A DNA stretch of 18,673 bases from Gammaproteobacteria bacterium (GTDB lineage: Bacteria > Pseudomonadota > Gammaproteobacteria > Pseudomonadales > Halieaceae): positions 1 to 18,673 of the forward strand of contig JAAEZV010000006.1 in NCBI GenBank assembly GCA_018222695.1, written 5' to 3'. Position 1 is the stretch's first letter; each line of letters opens with the position of its first letter. The notes beneath the pieces were generated by a model that had not been told where the DNA came from, ran no database searches, and saw nothing but the letters and a program-made list of their open reading frames with translations. Position numbers and translations under genes: made by a program. This document shows, piece by piece, positions 1-7,117 of the stretch.

Positions 1-18
1 TCTCTTTGGCGGACAGGC

Positions 19-80
19 AGTATAGCGGTGAGCGGGGCGCGTATTGCTCTGTTTTCGATCGTTTTCGCAACCGCTATACT
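19..80. promoter_or_regulatory. Divergent promoter region with an 11-bp inverted repeat
   Basis: AGTATAGCGGT at 19-29 is repeated in perfect inverted form as ACCGCTATACT at 70-80. Each arm ends in TATACT, a good -10 hexamer, pointing away from the centre. The right arm sits 29 bp before the cytochrome start at 109 and would serve it. The left arm would serve a leftward gene lying beyond the window edge. The -35 positions are poor on both sides (TTTTCG near 52 for the right arm), so activity may depend on an activator, or the arms may be an operator. The promoter reading is an inference. Confidence 0.4.
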
Positions 81-108
81 CCGCCCCCCACTGACAGGAG
101 TTAGCACC

Positions 109-522
109 ATGCGTTTGTTCTTTATCCTTATGTTGGCGCCGTTGGCGGCAGTCGCACTTGATCTGACTGACCAGCAGCGGGCAGACATCGAGGCGCGGAT
201 CCAGCCTTTCTCAGCCGTCTGTGTACAGGGAGAGACCTGTGGCGGTGGCGGTGATGCCGTGGCTGCCAGCGCCGGCCGCTCTGGAGAGGACGTCTACAAT
301 GCGGCGTGTATGGCATGCCACTCCGCCGGTATCGCAGGTGCGCCGAAGGTGGGCGACCAAGTCGCCTGGGCTGGCCGCATCAGCAAGGGCATGGATGCGC
401 TGTACGACAGTGGCATTAATGGCGTCGCCGGTACGGGTATGATTGCGCGCGGTGGCTGTGCCGACTGCTCCGATGAAGAGATCCGACTGGCTGTTGATTT
501 CATGGTGGACGGCAGTCGCTGA
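109..522 (+). CDS. Small periplasmic c-type cytochrome, c5 family
   Basis: A 137-residue secreted monohaem cytochrome c, expected to carry electrons in the periplasm, probably to terminal oxidases. Residues 1-16 form a signal peptide ending in AVA. The haem motif CMACH is at residues 67-71. The likely distal ligand is Met111, followed by the c5 hallmark GGCADCSDEEI, whose Cys117 and Cys120 form a disulphide in known c5 cytochromes. A second Cys pair (38 and 44) lies in the linker before the haem domain. I chose ATG 109 over the in-frame ATG at 28 because ACAGGAG lies 8 nt before it and the signal peptide then starts correctly. The stop is 2 nt from the converging comM stop. The family is clear; the exact redox partner is unknown. 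Confidence 0.88.
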   Translation: MRLFFILMLAPLAAVALDLTDQQRADIEARIQPFSAVCVQGETCGGGGDAVAASAGRSGEDVYNAACMACHSAGIAGAPKVGDQVAWAGRISKGMDALYDSGINGVAGTGMIARGGCADCSDEEIRLAVDFMVDGSR

Positions 523-524
523 AG

Positions 525-2027
525 TCACATTGCGCCAACCTCGGTTGGCGACTCACGAAATGACAGCGCGGTGTTGATGTGCGACATCGACACCCGTTCC
601 TCCCCCGCTATATCGGCGAGTGTCCGGGCAACACGAAGCCGCCGGTGGGCACTTCTCGCCGACACGTTTAGCGCGGCCAGTGCTTTGATCAACCCCGCGC
701 GCGTTGTGGTACTCAGCGCACACGCCTCGACGATGTCATCCCCCGCCAGATCACAATTCAGGCAGTCCTGACGCGACAGTTGCCGCTCCCGGGTGACGGC
801 GACCCTCTCCCGAAGCCGCGCGGAACGATTGTCCGTGGTCGCTGCGCTCAGCAGCGCCTCGGGGGAGGGTTTGCTGAGCTTCACGTGGAGATCAATGCGG
901 TCCATCAGTGGGCCTGAAGCACCCTGGCGATAGCGCCGGATCATGTCGGGTGAGCAGCGGCAGCTACCGTCCTCGTTGTCAGCGAGCCCACAGGGGCAGG
1001 GATTCATTGCGGCGACGAGCTGAAACCGAGCGGGGTAGCAGTGTTGGTGCTCGGCACGGGTGACAGTGATCTCGCCGCTTTCTAGCGGCTGCCTGAGCTG
1101 GTTCAGCACCGCACGCGGAAATTCGGTGAGCTCGTCGAGAAACAACACGCCGCCGTGGGCCATGGAGATTTCGCCCGGCAGCGCTTTGGCTGTGCCGCCC
1201 ATCAGTGCCGCGATGCTACTCGAGTGATGCGGCGCCCTGAAGGTCGGTCCGCTCACGCGGGATAGCCCGACCAGATCTCGAATCAGCCACATCTCCTGCT
1301 GTGTCGCAGGTGCTATCGGGGGCAACAGTCCGGGTAGCACCGATGCCGCCAGGGTTTTGCCCACGCCGGGCGATCCGCTCATCAGCAGATGGTGGCCGCC
1401 TGCAGCTGCCAGTTCGAGCGCGCGGTAAAGAAGTGGTTGTCCGCGAATCTGAGACAGATCTGGATAGTCACAAGTATCTGCAGGGCACGTGGGTCGAGGT
1501 GACACTAACTGGGGATCATCGGCTTTCAGTAAAGCGCACAGGGAGAGTAAATCGGGTGCCGCGATCAGCCGACTGCCCTCAACATTAGCCATCTGGGCTG
1601 AGCTCTCCATCGCAAGACATAGCGTATTGCCCGTCCGCGCGGCGGCGAGGACTGCTGCCAGTGCGCCGCGGCTGGGTTTGAGACAGCCATCGAGACCCAA
1701 CTCGCCAATGAATTCCCTGCCTTCGACGGCATCCCGCGGTAACTGTTGGGAGGCGACGAGTAGACCCATAGCAATGGGTAGATCAAAGCGAGTGCAGGGG
1801 GTGACGCGCTCAGCCGGCGTCAGGTTAACGGTGATATTGAAGTCCGGCCATTTCAGATGTGAACTGATGAGGGCTGCGCGCACCCGGCTGCGGATTTCTC
1901 GAGAGCGACTGTCTCCAAGGCCAACCACCTGAAAGGCGGGCAAGCCTGCGCTGAGATGCACCTCAACGGTGACGGAGGGCGCATCGAGACCTGCTTGCCC
2001 GCGGGTGCTGATGAACGAGAGGTGCAT
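525..2027 (-). CDS. comM: ComM/YifB-type AAA+ ATPase (Mg-chelatase-like)
   Basis: A 500-residue cytoplasmic AAA+ protein of the YifB/ComM family. ComM is known as a helicase that promotes branch migration during natural transformation; the family is also present in non-competent bacteria. The N-terminal Lon-protease-like domain covers roughly residues 1-165, including TRFDLPIAMGLL near 79-90. The ATPase domain has Walker A GSPGVGKT at 218-225, Walker B GGVLFLDEL at 292-300, the PCPCG motif at 343-347 and the arginine-rich sensor region RRYRQGASGPLMDRIDL near 364-380. A C-terminal helical domain follows. Length is normal for the family. The start has AAGGAT about 9 nt upstream. It lies 61 nt downstream of ubiK and may be co-transcribed with it. 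Whether this organism is transformable cannot be read from the window. Confidence 0.93.
   Translation of the reverse strand: MHLSFISTRGQAGLDAPSVTVEVHLSAGLPAFQVVGLGDSRSREIRSRVRAALISSHLKWPDFNITVNLTPAERVTPCTRFDLPIAMGLLVASQQLPRDAVEGREFIGELGLDGCLKPSRGALAAVLAAARTGNTLCLAMESSAQMANVEGSRLIAAPDLLSLCALLKADDPQLVSPRPTCPADTCDYPDLSQIRGQPLLYRALELAAAGGHHLLMSGSPGVGKTLAASVLPGLLPPIAPATQQEMWLIRDLVGLSRVSGPTFRAPHHSSSIAALMGGTAKALPGEISMAHGGVLFLDELTEFPRAVLNQLRQPLESGEITVTRAEHQHCYPARFQLVAAMNPCPCGLADNEDGSCRCSPDMIRRYRQGASGPLMDRIDLHVKLSKPSPEALLSAATTDNRSARLRERVAVTRERQLSRQDCLNCDLAGDDIVEACALSTTTRAGLIKALAALNVSARSAHRRLRVARTLADIAGEERVSMSHINTALSFRESPTEVGAM
533..550. other. Hairpin at the convergent cytochrome/comM 3' ends
   Basis: CGCCAACC and GGTTGGCG form a perfect inverted repeat around TC, in effect a 7-bp stem with a CTCG tetraloop. 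It lies just past the cytochrome stop and inside the last codons of comM. No T-run follows on either strand, so it is not a classical intrinsic terminator. It could protect the 3' ends of both converging transcripts or pause polymerase. Confidence 0.4.
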
Positions 2028-2088
2028 GGATCATCCTTGATCGCTTGCGGCTGTGCCGGATTAGGGTGGGTTTGATGCCGCTTGGGTG

Positions 2089-2358
2089 CTACTGATCTCC
2101 CTGCTGCCCGGTTGCCGACAGGGCCTCGTCGAGGGCAGCAATTTGCGCTTCCAGCGCCTCGAGCCGTTCGCGAGTGCGCTTGAGTACCGCGGTTTGGGCA
2201 TCAAACTCTTCCCGACTGACCACATCGAGGCGCGTCAATGCAGACTGCAAAAGACTCTTGGCATTGCGGTCAATCTGTTCAAACACCGGATCATCAGCAC
2301 GGGTTAGCCGCTCAAAGAGTGAGCTGGCGCCGCGCTTTGCTGAGTGATCGTCTGCCAT
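2089..2358 (-). CDS. ubiK: Ubiquinone biosynthesis accessory factor UbiK (BMFP/YqiC family)
   Basis: An 89-residue coiled-coil protein. In E. coli UbiK binds UbiJ and supports aerobic ubiquinone synthesis in a soluble lipid-binding complex. The diagnostic block is LTRLDVVSREEFDAQTAVL, followed by heptad-like KRTRERLEALEAQIAALDEAL, which matches the C-terminal trimeric coiled coil of the family. The N-terminal half is an amphipathic region. An in-frame GTG at 2406 would add 16 residues, but ATG 2358 has a GGAG ribosome-binding site 7 nt upstream and fits the family length. The gene diverges from torF and sits upstream of comM, an order also known in Pseudomonas. Being beside glnK/amtB need not mean a nitrogen role. 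Confidence 0.85.
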   Translation of the reverse strand: MADDHSAKRGASSLFERLTRADDPVFEQIDRNAKSLLQSALTRLDVVSREEFDAQTAVLKRTRERLEALEAQIAALDEALSATGQQGDQ

Positions 2359-2433
2359 GAACTGCTCCGAACCGCCGAGGGTGACATGCGCATCAATGTA
2401 GCGCACTCGAAAGTGACCTGACAGACCTTAACC

Positions 2434-2470
2434 CGCCAAAACTGGTGCGCGGCGCGCACTCGTTTGGTGC
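2434..2470 (+). promoter_or_regulatory. NtrC (NR-I) enhancer: one consensus site plus a weaker half-site
   Basis: Positions 2456-2470 read GCAC-N5-TGGTGC, an exact match to the core NtrC recognition sequence as I know it. A second TGGTGC half-site lies at 2443-2448, exactly 22 bp upstream (two helical turns), with a poor left half at 2434-2437. The strong site is centred about 123 bp before the start expected from the sigma-54 element at 2559-2575, a normal distance for an enhancer. GTGCGC-N3-GCGCAC at 2445-2459 forms an overlapping dyad. The match is seen; occupancy is inferred. Confidence 0.65.
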
Positions 2471-2526
2471 GAATAGCGGGTGTTCGACACCTTGGCTGAC
2501 GATCAGCACTGTGGGCTTAATAGATA

Positions 2527-2539
2527 TAACTAATTGAAA
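2527..2539 (-). promoter_or_regulatory. Probable IHF site in an AT-rich tract
   Basis: On the minus strand this reads TTTCAATTAGTTA, one mismatch from the IHF consensus WATCAANNNNTTR. It lies in an AT-rich tract (about 2516-2557, including eight consecutive T at 2546-2553) that contrasts sharply with the GC-rich surroundings. It falls between the NtrC site and the sigma-54 element, where DNA bending is needed to bring the enhancer to polymerase. Confidence 0.5.
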
Positions 2540-2558
2540 AACATATTTTTTTTAAGAA

Positions 2559-2575
2559 TTGGCCCGCTCGTCGCT
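2559..2575 (+). promoter_or_regulatory. Candidate sigma-54 (-24/-12) promoter for torF-glnK-amtB
   Basis: TTGGCCCGCTCGTCGCT keeps the invariant GG (2561-2562) and GC (2573-2574) exactly 10 bp apart. Against TGGCACG-N4-TTGCW it has two mismatches (C for A, C for T). The start would be near 2586, giving an untranslated leader of about 84 nt before ATG 2670. An upstream NtrC site and IHF-like site support the call. Mismatch at the usually well-kept TTGC element is the main weakness. Confidence 0.6.
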
Positions 2576-2669
2576 AAGACGTGTGTGGGGGCAGGTTGTA
2601 GCCGGCTCCGACCGGGTTCAACCCAACATGACATCGAAACACAACACTTCGCTATGCAGGAGACACCGA

Positions 2670-3395
2670 ATGAAGGTTTTGAAATACGCACTTCCCGCGC
2701 TCGCCATTGCAGGCAGCACAAGTTTTATCGCCCCAACGGCGCAGTCTGCAGAAGTCAGCGGCAACGTGGCACTGGTTTCTGATTACAAATTCCGCGGTAT
2801 TTCGCAGTCTGACAGCAAGCCGTCTATTCAGGGCGGATTTGATATCGCATTCGATTCCGGTTTTTACCTGGGCACGTGGGGCGCAGCGGTCGACTTTGAC
2901 TGCGCGATCGATACCTGCGGTGGCGCGAACGGTGGTCTGGAACTTGACTACTACGGCGGCTATTCGCACAGCTTTGACGGCGGTCTGGGCATCGACGTCG
3001 GCTACATCTACTACGACTACCCCCAGGACGAGGGCGTGCTGGGTGACTACGAAGAGGTCTACGCCAACGTCAGCTTCGGCGGCTTCTCAGCAGGCGTGGC
3101 TTTCTCGGACGAGTACTGGTTCGAGACCGGCGAGATTGTCTATCTCAAGGCCGGCTATGACATGACACTGCCCGGAGACTGGGGGCTGAGCTTTTTGGTC
3201 GGGCAGGTCGACTACGACGTGGCCAGCTACGTTTTGACTGACAAGCACGTTCATTGGTTGATTGGCCTCAGCAAATCCTGGCAGGGCATCGACTGGAGCC
3301 TGACCTATGAAGACACCGATATTGAAGAAAGCGAGTGCTACGACTACGACTGGTGTGATGCAGCACTGATTTTTGGAATGGCCAAGAGCCTGTAA
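2670..3395 (+). CDS. TorF family putative outer-membrane porin
   Basis: A 241-residue outer-membrane beta-barrel candidate of the TorF family. The signal peptide MKVLKYALPALAIAGS... ends at AQSA, with the mature protein starting near EVSGNVALVSDYKFRGISQS, the typical first strand of this family. Alternating aromatic strands and the terminal MAKSL are consistent with a small barrel. Four cysteines form two close pairs (CAIDTC and CYDYDWC) in likely loops, possible disulphides. ATG 2670 is preferred over upstream in-frame starts because GCAGGAG lies just upstream and the signal peptide begins there. It heads an operon with glnK and amtB, 42 nt ahead, so it may let ammonium or small nitrogen compounds cross the outer membrane; that is inferred from context only. 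No substrate is proven for the family to my knowledge. Confidence 0.85.
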   Translation: MKVLKYALPALAIAGSTSFIAPTAQSAEVSGNVALVSDYKFRGISQSDSKPSIQGGFDIAFDSGFYLGTWGAAVDFDCAIDTCGGANGGLELDYYGGYSHSFDGGLGIDVGYIYYDYPQDEGVLGDYEEVYANVSFGGFSAGVAFSDEYWFETGEIVYLKAGYDMTLPGDWGLSFLVGQVDYDVASYVLTDKHVHWLIGLSKSWQGIDWSLTYEDTDIEESECYDYDWCDAALIFGMAKSL

Positions 3396-3776
<381 letters not shown>

Positions 3777-3800
3777 TTCTGAGCCTTGGAGAACATTCTC

Positions 3801-5039
3801 ATGGAATACGATATTTTTCAGTTGCAGTACGCACTGGACACTTTCTACTTCCTCGTCTGTGGTGCGCTGGTCATGTGGATGGCCGCGGGATTCGCCATGC
3901 TCGAGGCAGGATTGGTCCGGTCGAAGAATACGGTCGAAATTCTGACCAAAAACGTCACGCTGTTTGCGGTGGCTTGCATCATGTACATGGTGGTGGGCTA
4001 CAGCATCATGTATGGCGGCGACATTTTCCTCAGCACGATCACAGGGTCGGGTGCTGTTGAAGGCGGTGAGGAAAACGCAACCTACGCGCCCTCAGCGGAC
4101 TTCTTCTTCCAGGTGGTCTTTGTTGCCACGGCGATGTCCATCGTATCTGGTGCGGTCGCGGAGCGCATGAAGCTGTTTGCTTTCCTCGCCTTCGCCGTCG
4201 TGATGACCGGATTTATCTACCCGATGGAAGGTAGCTGGACCTGGGGCGGTAATCCTGTATTCGGCATGTATACGCTGGGTGACTTGGGCTTCCTCGATTT
4301 CGCCGGTAGCGGCATCGTGCACATGGCTGGCGCGGCAGCCGCTTTGGCGGGCGTCATCCTGGTCGGTGCTCGCAAGGGCAAGTACGGCCCGAATGGCGAA
4401 GTGAACGCGATTCCCGGTGCGAACCTGCCCCTGGCAACGCTGGGCACTTTCATCCTCTGGTTGGGATGGTTCGGCTTCAACGGCGGTTCGGTGCTGGCAA
4501 CGGCATCAGTCGACTCAGCCAACGCGGTAGCGGTGGTCTTTATGAACACTAACCTGGCCGCAGCCGGTGGGTGCATTGGTGCACTGATCGTGGCCAAGCT
4601 GCTGTTTGGCAAGGCCGATCTGACCATGGCGTTGAATGGCTGTCTCGCTGGTCTGGTAGCGATCACTGCGGGTCCGGACACACCATCTGCACTGCAGGCA
4701 ACTATCTTCGGTGCGCTGGGCGGCCTGTTAGTCGTCTTCTCCATCACAACACTCGATAAGCTGAAGATCGACGATCCGGTCGGTGCGATTTCCGTGCACG
4801 GCGTAGTCGGTCTGCTGGGTCTGTTGCTGGTACCGGTTACCAACGACGGTGCGAGCTTCTCCGGTCAGATCATCGGTGCGTTGACGATCTTCGGTTGGGT
4901 CTTCGTAACCTCGGCGATCGCCTTCTTCGTGATCAAGATGGTCATGGGCCTGCGCGTCTCCGAAGAGGAGGAGTACGAAGGTGCCGACCTCAGCGAATGC
5001 GGCATGGAGGCATACCCCGAGTTTGCCGCTGTGAAGTAA
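3801..5039 (+). CDS. amtB: Ammonium transporter, Amt family
   Basis: A 412-residue inner-membrane ammonium channel. About eleven hydrophobic segments are visible. The pore twin histidines correspond to His174 (AGSGIVHMAG) and His333 (ISVHGVVGLLG). GLRVSEEEEYEGADLSECGMEAYPEF is the usual C-terminal tail contacted by GlnK. The N-terminus MEYDIFQLQY lacks the cleaved signal peptide of E. coli AmtB and, with AGSGIVHMAG, resembles the marine Amt subtype as I recall it. A TTG at 3786 is in frame, but ATG 3801 with GGAGA 8 nt upstream is the better start. It is the last gene of torF-glnK-amtB, before a strong terminator. Confidence 0.95.
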   Translation: MEYDIFQLQYALDTFYFLVCGALVMWMAAGFAMLEAGLVRSKNTVEILTKNVTLFAVACIMYMVVGYSIMYGGDIFLSTITGSGAVEGGEENATYAPSADFFFQVVFVATAMSIVSGAVAERMKLFAFLAFAVVMTGFIYPMEGSWTWGGNPVFGMYTLGDLGFLDFAGSGIVHMAGAAAALAGVILVGARKGKYGPNGEVNAIPGANLPLATLGTFILWLGWFGFNGGSVLATASVDSANAVAVVFMNTNLAAAGGCIGALIVAKLLFGKADLTMALNGCLAGLVAITAGPDTPSALQATIFGALGGLLVVFSITTLDKLKIDDPVGAISVHGVVGLLGLLLVPVTNDGASFSGQIIGALTIFGWVFVTSAIAFFVIKMVMGLRVSEEEEYEGADLSECGMEAYPEFAAVK

Positions 5040-5065
5040 TTACCCTGTCCTCTCATGGCAGTTTT

Positions 5066-5089
5066 GGGCCCCTCGGGGCCCTTTTTTTT
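5066..5089 (+). terminator. Strong intrinsic terminator after amtB
   Basis: GGGCCC-CTCG-GGGCCC hairpin (5066-5081) followed by eight T (5082-5089), 26 nt after the amtB stop. This is the only textbook Rho-independent terminator I see in the window. It separates amtB from the second P-II gene. Confidence 0.93.
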
Positions 5090-5147
5090 GGGCGCATGTT
5101 TGGACCCGGATGGTTCGAAGTCCCGGCGACCAGAGTGAGCGAGTGAT

Positions 5148-5163
5148 CCACGACAAGTCGTGG
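5148..5163. promoter_or_regulatory. Perfect 16-bp palindrome upstream of second P-II gene
   Basis: CCACGAC-AA-GTCGTGG, two perfect 7-bp arms. It lies 25 bp upstream of the predicted -35 of the second glnK promoter, between the amtB terminator and that promoter, so it is not part of a coding sequence. It looks like an operator or activator site for a dimeric regulator; I cannot name the regulator. It does not match the NtrC core. As RNA it would also be a small hairpin. Confidence 0.4.
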
Positions 5164-5188
5164 CGGTGGATTCTGTCATTATCAGGCA

Positions 5189-5216
5189 TTGCTAAAACCG
5201 CATTCAGCCGGATAAT
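5189..5216 (+). promoter_or_regulatory. Sigma-70-like promoter for second P-II gene
   Basis: TTGCTA (5189-5194, 4/6 to consensus), 16-bp spacer, GATAAT (5211-5216, 5/6). Transcription would start near 5223, about 20 nt before ATG 5244, leaving room for the AAGGGG ribosome-binding site at 5231-5236. I found no -24/-12 pair in this gap, so this gene appears to be expressed differently from glnK copy 1. Confidence 0.5.
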
Positions 5217-5231
5217 GGGGCCTCAGAATAA

Positions 5232-5582
<351 letters not shown>

Positions 5583-5587
5583 CGAGG

Positions 5588-6304
5588 TCAGAACAAACCC
5601 GTCTGGCCCGTTAGCCGTTCGATAGCGGCGGGTAATTCTGACAGCTCGTGCACCACACCGGATGCAATCTCACTCACGCCACCGTCGGGCGAAAACCAAA
5701 TGGCTTTTGCGCCGGCCGAGACGGCACCCGATACGTCATTGTCGTGACAATCACCGACATGGATGACTTCATCGGCTGACACTCCTGCTTGCTCAAAAGC
5801 TTGATGGAAAATCGCCGGATCGGGTTTGCTGACGCCGAATTCCTCGGCACGCCAGGCGTAGTCAAAGCACGAACCAATCTGCGTTTTTCGCACATCGGCA
5901 TTGCCGTTGGTCAGCGCGCCGAGCTGGAACTGACGCCCCAATGTGTTCAGCACCGAATGGGCATTGGCATAGAGCACGACCTTATGGCGCTGGGAGAGGA
6001 ATGCCGTAAAGGCCTCACTCGCCGCCGATTCGGCTTCGCCACCGGGGACGCCATGGTGTTGCAGGAGCCGCTCAATAAAGGACTGCCGAAACAGGCTGAT
6101 GTGGTGCATCAGCTCCGGCTTATCTTCGAGCAGGGTACGGCGGAGGTCTGCTATCTGCTCCGGGGGGGTGGCGCCCAGCGCGAGCGAGGGAAAGCGCGCG
6201 TTGAGATAGGACCACTGTGCCGCTTCTGCGGCTTGAAGAGCCGGCCGCACGTCCCACAGGGTGTCATCGAGATCAAAAGTAATGAGGCGGATTGGCGAAC
6301 TCAT
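5588..6304 (-). CDS. HAD-superfamily hydrolase, YigB-like
   Basis: A 238-residue cytoplasmic phosphatase. Motif I FDLDDTLWD has the nucleophile Asp11 and Asp13. Motif II is LTNGNAD with Thr132. Motif III is Lys160 in VSKPDP, and motif IV is GDCHDND (185-190). The helical cap lies at about 20-110. E. coli YigB, encoded in an equivalent place after DUF484 and xerC, can dephosphorylate flavin precursors, so a riboflavin-pathway or general nucleotide phosphatase role is possible. No clear ribosome-binding site precedes the ATG, but motif I so near the N-terminus fixes the start. The order here is dapF, DUF484, HAD with xerC missing. Confidence 0.85.
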   Translation of the reverse strand: MSSPIRLITFDLDDTLWDVRPALQAAEAAQWSYLNARFPSLALGATPPEQIADLRRTLLEDKPELMHHISLFRQSFIERLLQHHGVPGGEAESAASEAFTAFLSQRHKVVLYANAHSVLNTLGRQFQLGALTNGNADVRKTQIGSCFDYAWRAEEFGVSKPDPAIFHQAFEQAGVSADEVIHVGDCHDNDVSGAVSAGAKAIWFSPDGGVSEIASGVVHELSELPAAIERLTGQTGLF

Positions 6305-6362
6305 AGGGGGTCACTGCACGATGTTGATCGTTCTCGGTCGAGGCAGCAGGGGTGCTCAGTGT

Positions 6363-6995
6363 TCACCCGCTGGCCGGCAGTTGCCCAATGACTTCGGCCA
6401 GATATTCTAGGAACAGGGTGCCGTCCTCGGCCCGGTAGCGTTGCGTGTCATGCGATCCGACGCCCAGCACACCGATGTCATCCTCACCTGATCGGATCGC
6501 TACCAGTGCCGCAGATCCCTCTGCTGCGGCAGTGCCGAAAACATCCTCCATTTCCTCCGGGCGCAGCACGCCCGAGAAGCCGCCACCTTGGCGGGTCAAT
6601 TTGCTGGCCAAAGGCGCTTCCGCGTCGTCATCGGACACCCCATCGAGCCAGACCAACGCGCCCATCTCGGCCTTGAAAGTCCCGGTGACTTGATCGAGCC
6701 AGATCTTGGTGAGATCGGCCCGGTTTTCGCCGGCAAGGAGAGCGAGAATGGTATTGCGGGTGGCGTCGAGCAGGCGATCATTCTCTCTGCCGATATCGGA
6801 CAGTTCTGCCAGTTTCTGACGCGAGGTGATATTGCGCTCCCGCAACACGCTGACCTGTCTCTCGACCAAAGAGACAGCGCCCTCGCCTCCGTGTGGCAGA
6901 TTGAGAACTGCCAGCAAGCCAGGTCGATCCTGCAAAAAATTGGGATGCGCCCTGAGGAAGGCTTCTACGTCTTTGGGATCCAGTGTGTCGGGCAT
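6363..6995 (-). CDS. DUF484 family protein (GAF-like)
   Basis: A 210-residue cytoplasmic protein of the DUF484 family, of unknown function. The typical opening LDPKDVEAFLRAHPNFLQDRPGLLAVLNLPHG is followed by SLVERQVSVLRERN, a helical/coiled region, and a GAF-like C-terminal domain (about 75-205) ending in DGTLFLEYLAEVIGQL. It is encoded between dapF and a HAD gene, the family's usual neighbourhood. The ribosome-binding site is weak. It lies 122 nt downstream of dapF, with a hairpin between, so it may be expressed at a different level from lysA-dapF. Confidence 0.85.
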   Translation of the reverse strand: MPDTLDPKDVEAFLRAHPNFLQDRPGLLAVLNLPHGGEGAVSLVERQVSVLRERNITSRQKLAELSDIGRENDRLLDATRNTILALLAGENRADLTKIWLDQVTGTFKAEMGALVWLDGVSDDDAEAPLASKLTRQGGGFSGVLRPEEMEDVFGTAAAEGSAALVAIRSGEDDIGVLGVGSHDTQRYRAEDGTLFLEYLAEVIGQLPASG

Positions 6996-7069
6996 GTTTC
7001 TCGCTCTGGCTCGGTTGTTGTGATTGTGACTTTAATGCGCCGGTGGTGGGAGCGTGTCTGCCCTGCCGG

Positions 7070-7101
7070 TCAGGAGGCGTCATGCGGACTGACCGCCCTG
7101 A
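7070..7101 (-). other. Imperfect 12-bp hairpin between dapF and the DUF484 gene
   Basis: On the minus-strand transcript TCAGGGCGGTCA (7101-7090) can pair with TGACGCCTCCTGA (7082-7070) around a 7-nt loop, with small bulges. No T-run follows. It lies in a 122-nt gap within an otherwise tight operon, so it could attenuate read-through or be an RNA-processing site. Confidence 0.35.
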
Positions 7102-7117
7102 CACCGCGCTCCCCGAA

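Larger units (their letters stand above)
2359..2669. other. 311-bp ubiK/torF divergent non-coding region
   Basis: Apart from the NtrC, IHF-like and sigma-54 elements listed separately, I see no gene, no further strong promoter and no repeat. The span from about 2516 to 2557 is the most AT-rich in the window. Two in-frame upstream extensions, of ubiK (to 2406) and torF (to 2559), are rejected as coding. Confidence 0.6.

Noticed and set aside
2546..2553. T8 run as a Rho-independent terminator for a rightward transcript
   Set aside because: No GC hairpin precedes it, and no gene to its left is transcribed rightward; it fits an AT-rich promoter tract better.
2559..2669. N-terminal extension of torF
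   Set aside because: It would bury the signal peptide, overlap the sigma-54 element and start from a weak site; ATG 2670 has a good ribosome-binding site.
4217..4843. 208-residue open frame antisense to amtB
   Set aside because: It lies wholly opposite amtB, has a Pro/Thr/Ala-rich composition typical of reversed coding sequence, no ribosome-binding site and no recognisable domain.
5789..6391. 200-residue open frame opposite the HAD gene
   Set aside because: It is a shadow of a gene with all four HAD motifs intact; the composition is unlike real proteins.
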